Made by a program: the position numbers and the translations under genes
The notes under the pieces: model-generated
Database searches by the model: none
The model's input: the letters and a program-made list of their open reading frames with translations, nothing else
What the model was told of the DNA's origin: nothing
Part shown: positions 63,992 to 64,000 of the stretch, piece by piece
How positions within the stretch are numbered: the first letter of the stretch is position 1
Layout: every line of letters begins with the position of its first letter
Assembly (NCBI GenBank): GCA_023105745.1
Contig: JALGQZ010000011.1
Location: forward strand, 11,060,975-11,124,974
Direction: 5' to 3'
Length of the DNA stretch: 64,000 nt
Source of the DNA: Austropuccinia psidii
Taxonomy: Eukaryota; Basidiomycota; Pucciniomycetes; Pucciniales; Sphaerophragmiaceae

Positions 63992-64000
63992 GTAAATACC

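Larger units (their letters stand above)
61685..64000 (+). mobile_element. Element F: 5' end of a B-family element, truncated by the window end
   Basis: Plus-strand LTR (61685-63105), shared leader start TTTTGGGGGCCTGGC, leader, and an open first gag exon without stops. Better preserved than the same region in B or B1, so it may be an intact copy. Confidence 0.85.

Overview
ORGANISM. The window is eukaryotic, AT-rich and made almost entirely of nested LTR retrotransposons of the Ty3/Gypsy type, with short fungal-style introns (66-87 bases) in their gag leaders. The Pol proteins closely resemble, from memory and not from a search, the abundant repeats of the myrtle rust fungus Austropuccinia psidii. 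I therefore think this is a rust fungus (Pucciniales), probably that species or a relative. I see no ordinary host gene, tRNA or rRNA.

LAYOUT. I name the elements A to F. B1 (1-14776, minus, truncated by the window start) is a decayed copy split by element A (31-10652, plus, target duplication ATCAA). B (15171-58451, minus) is a second copy of the B1 family. It is split by element D (18246-29791, minus, duplication CTGTC), by the giant element C (31483-52117, plus, duplication GTAC) and by a solo LTR (52903-54306, duplication AAACC). D carries an inverted solo LTR (19434-21357) inside one of its own LTRs. To the right lie a very diverged B-type LTR (58889-60262), a diverged D-type LTR fragment (about 60290-60700), a stretch with nothing recognisable, and the start of a plus-strand B-family element F (61685 to the window end). 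With the insertions removed, B is about 9.7 kb and reads gag-PR (52.1-56.4 kb), RT-RNase H (29.8-31.5 kb), integrase-chromodomain (16.6-18.2 kb) on the minus strand.

THE UNUSUAL SYSTEM. Element C is 20,635 bases, with 1,966-base LTRs that differ at only three positions I could find. Its ORFs are long and open apart from one frame change near the end of pol. Its order is not the usual gag-pol: a Gag-protease ORF, a 111-residue ORF, a 228-residue ORF duplicating the C-terminal domain of the Gag-protease protein, about 7.8 kb without convincing genes, and only then a separate pol ORF (RT-RNase H-integrase). The gaps between ORFs are filled with repeated small RNA pseudoknots. One type (five copies) sits before the 111- and 228-residue ORFs. 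A second type (about 27 copies) fills 42.2-46.8 kb before pol. Both types show compensatory changes between copies. The second has the layout of the coremin-type Xrn1-resistant RNA known from plant benyviruses: a 3-4 bp stem, a constant TTAAACT-like linker and a loop-downstream pseudoknot. The inference is that C makes or protects 5'-shortened RNAs for its downstream ORFs by stalling a 5'-to-3' exonuclease or by blocking ribosomes.

EXPRESSION OF THE OTHER ELEMENTS. In A, B, D and F the first gag exon starts directly after a 3' splice site, and its first codon lacks its first base (x|TG). In B/F and D a donor shortly after the TATA-like box would supply an A, so the start codon could be created by splicing. 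In A and D a short ORF1 ends within a -1 overlap with the Gag-Pol frame; A has a canonical slippery heptamer CCCAAAG there. A, B, B1 and D are all broken by stops and frameshifts; C and the visible part of F look young.
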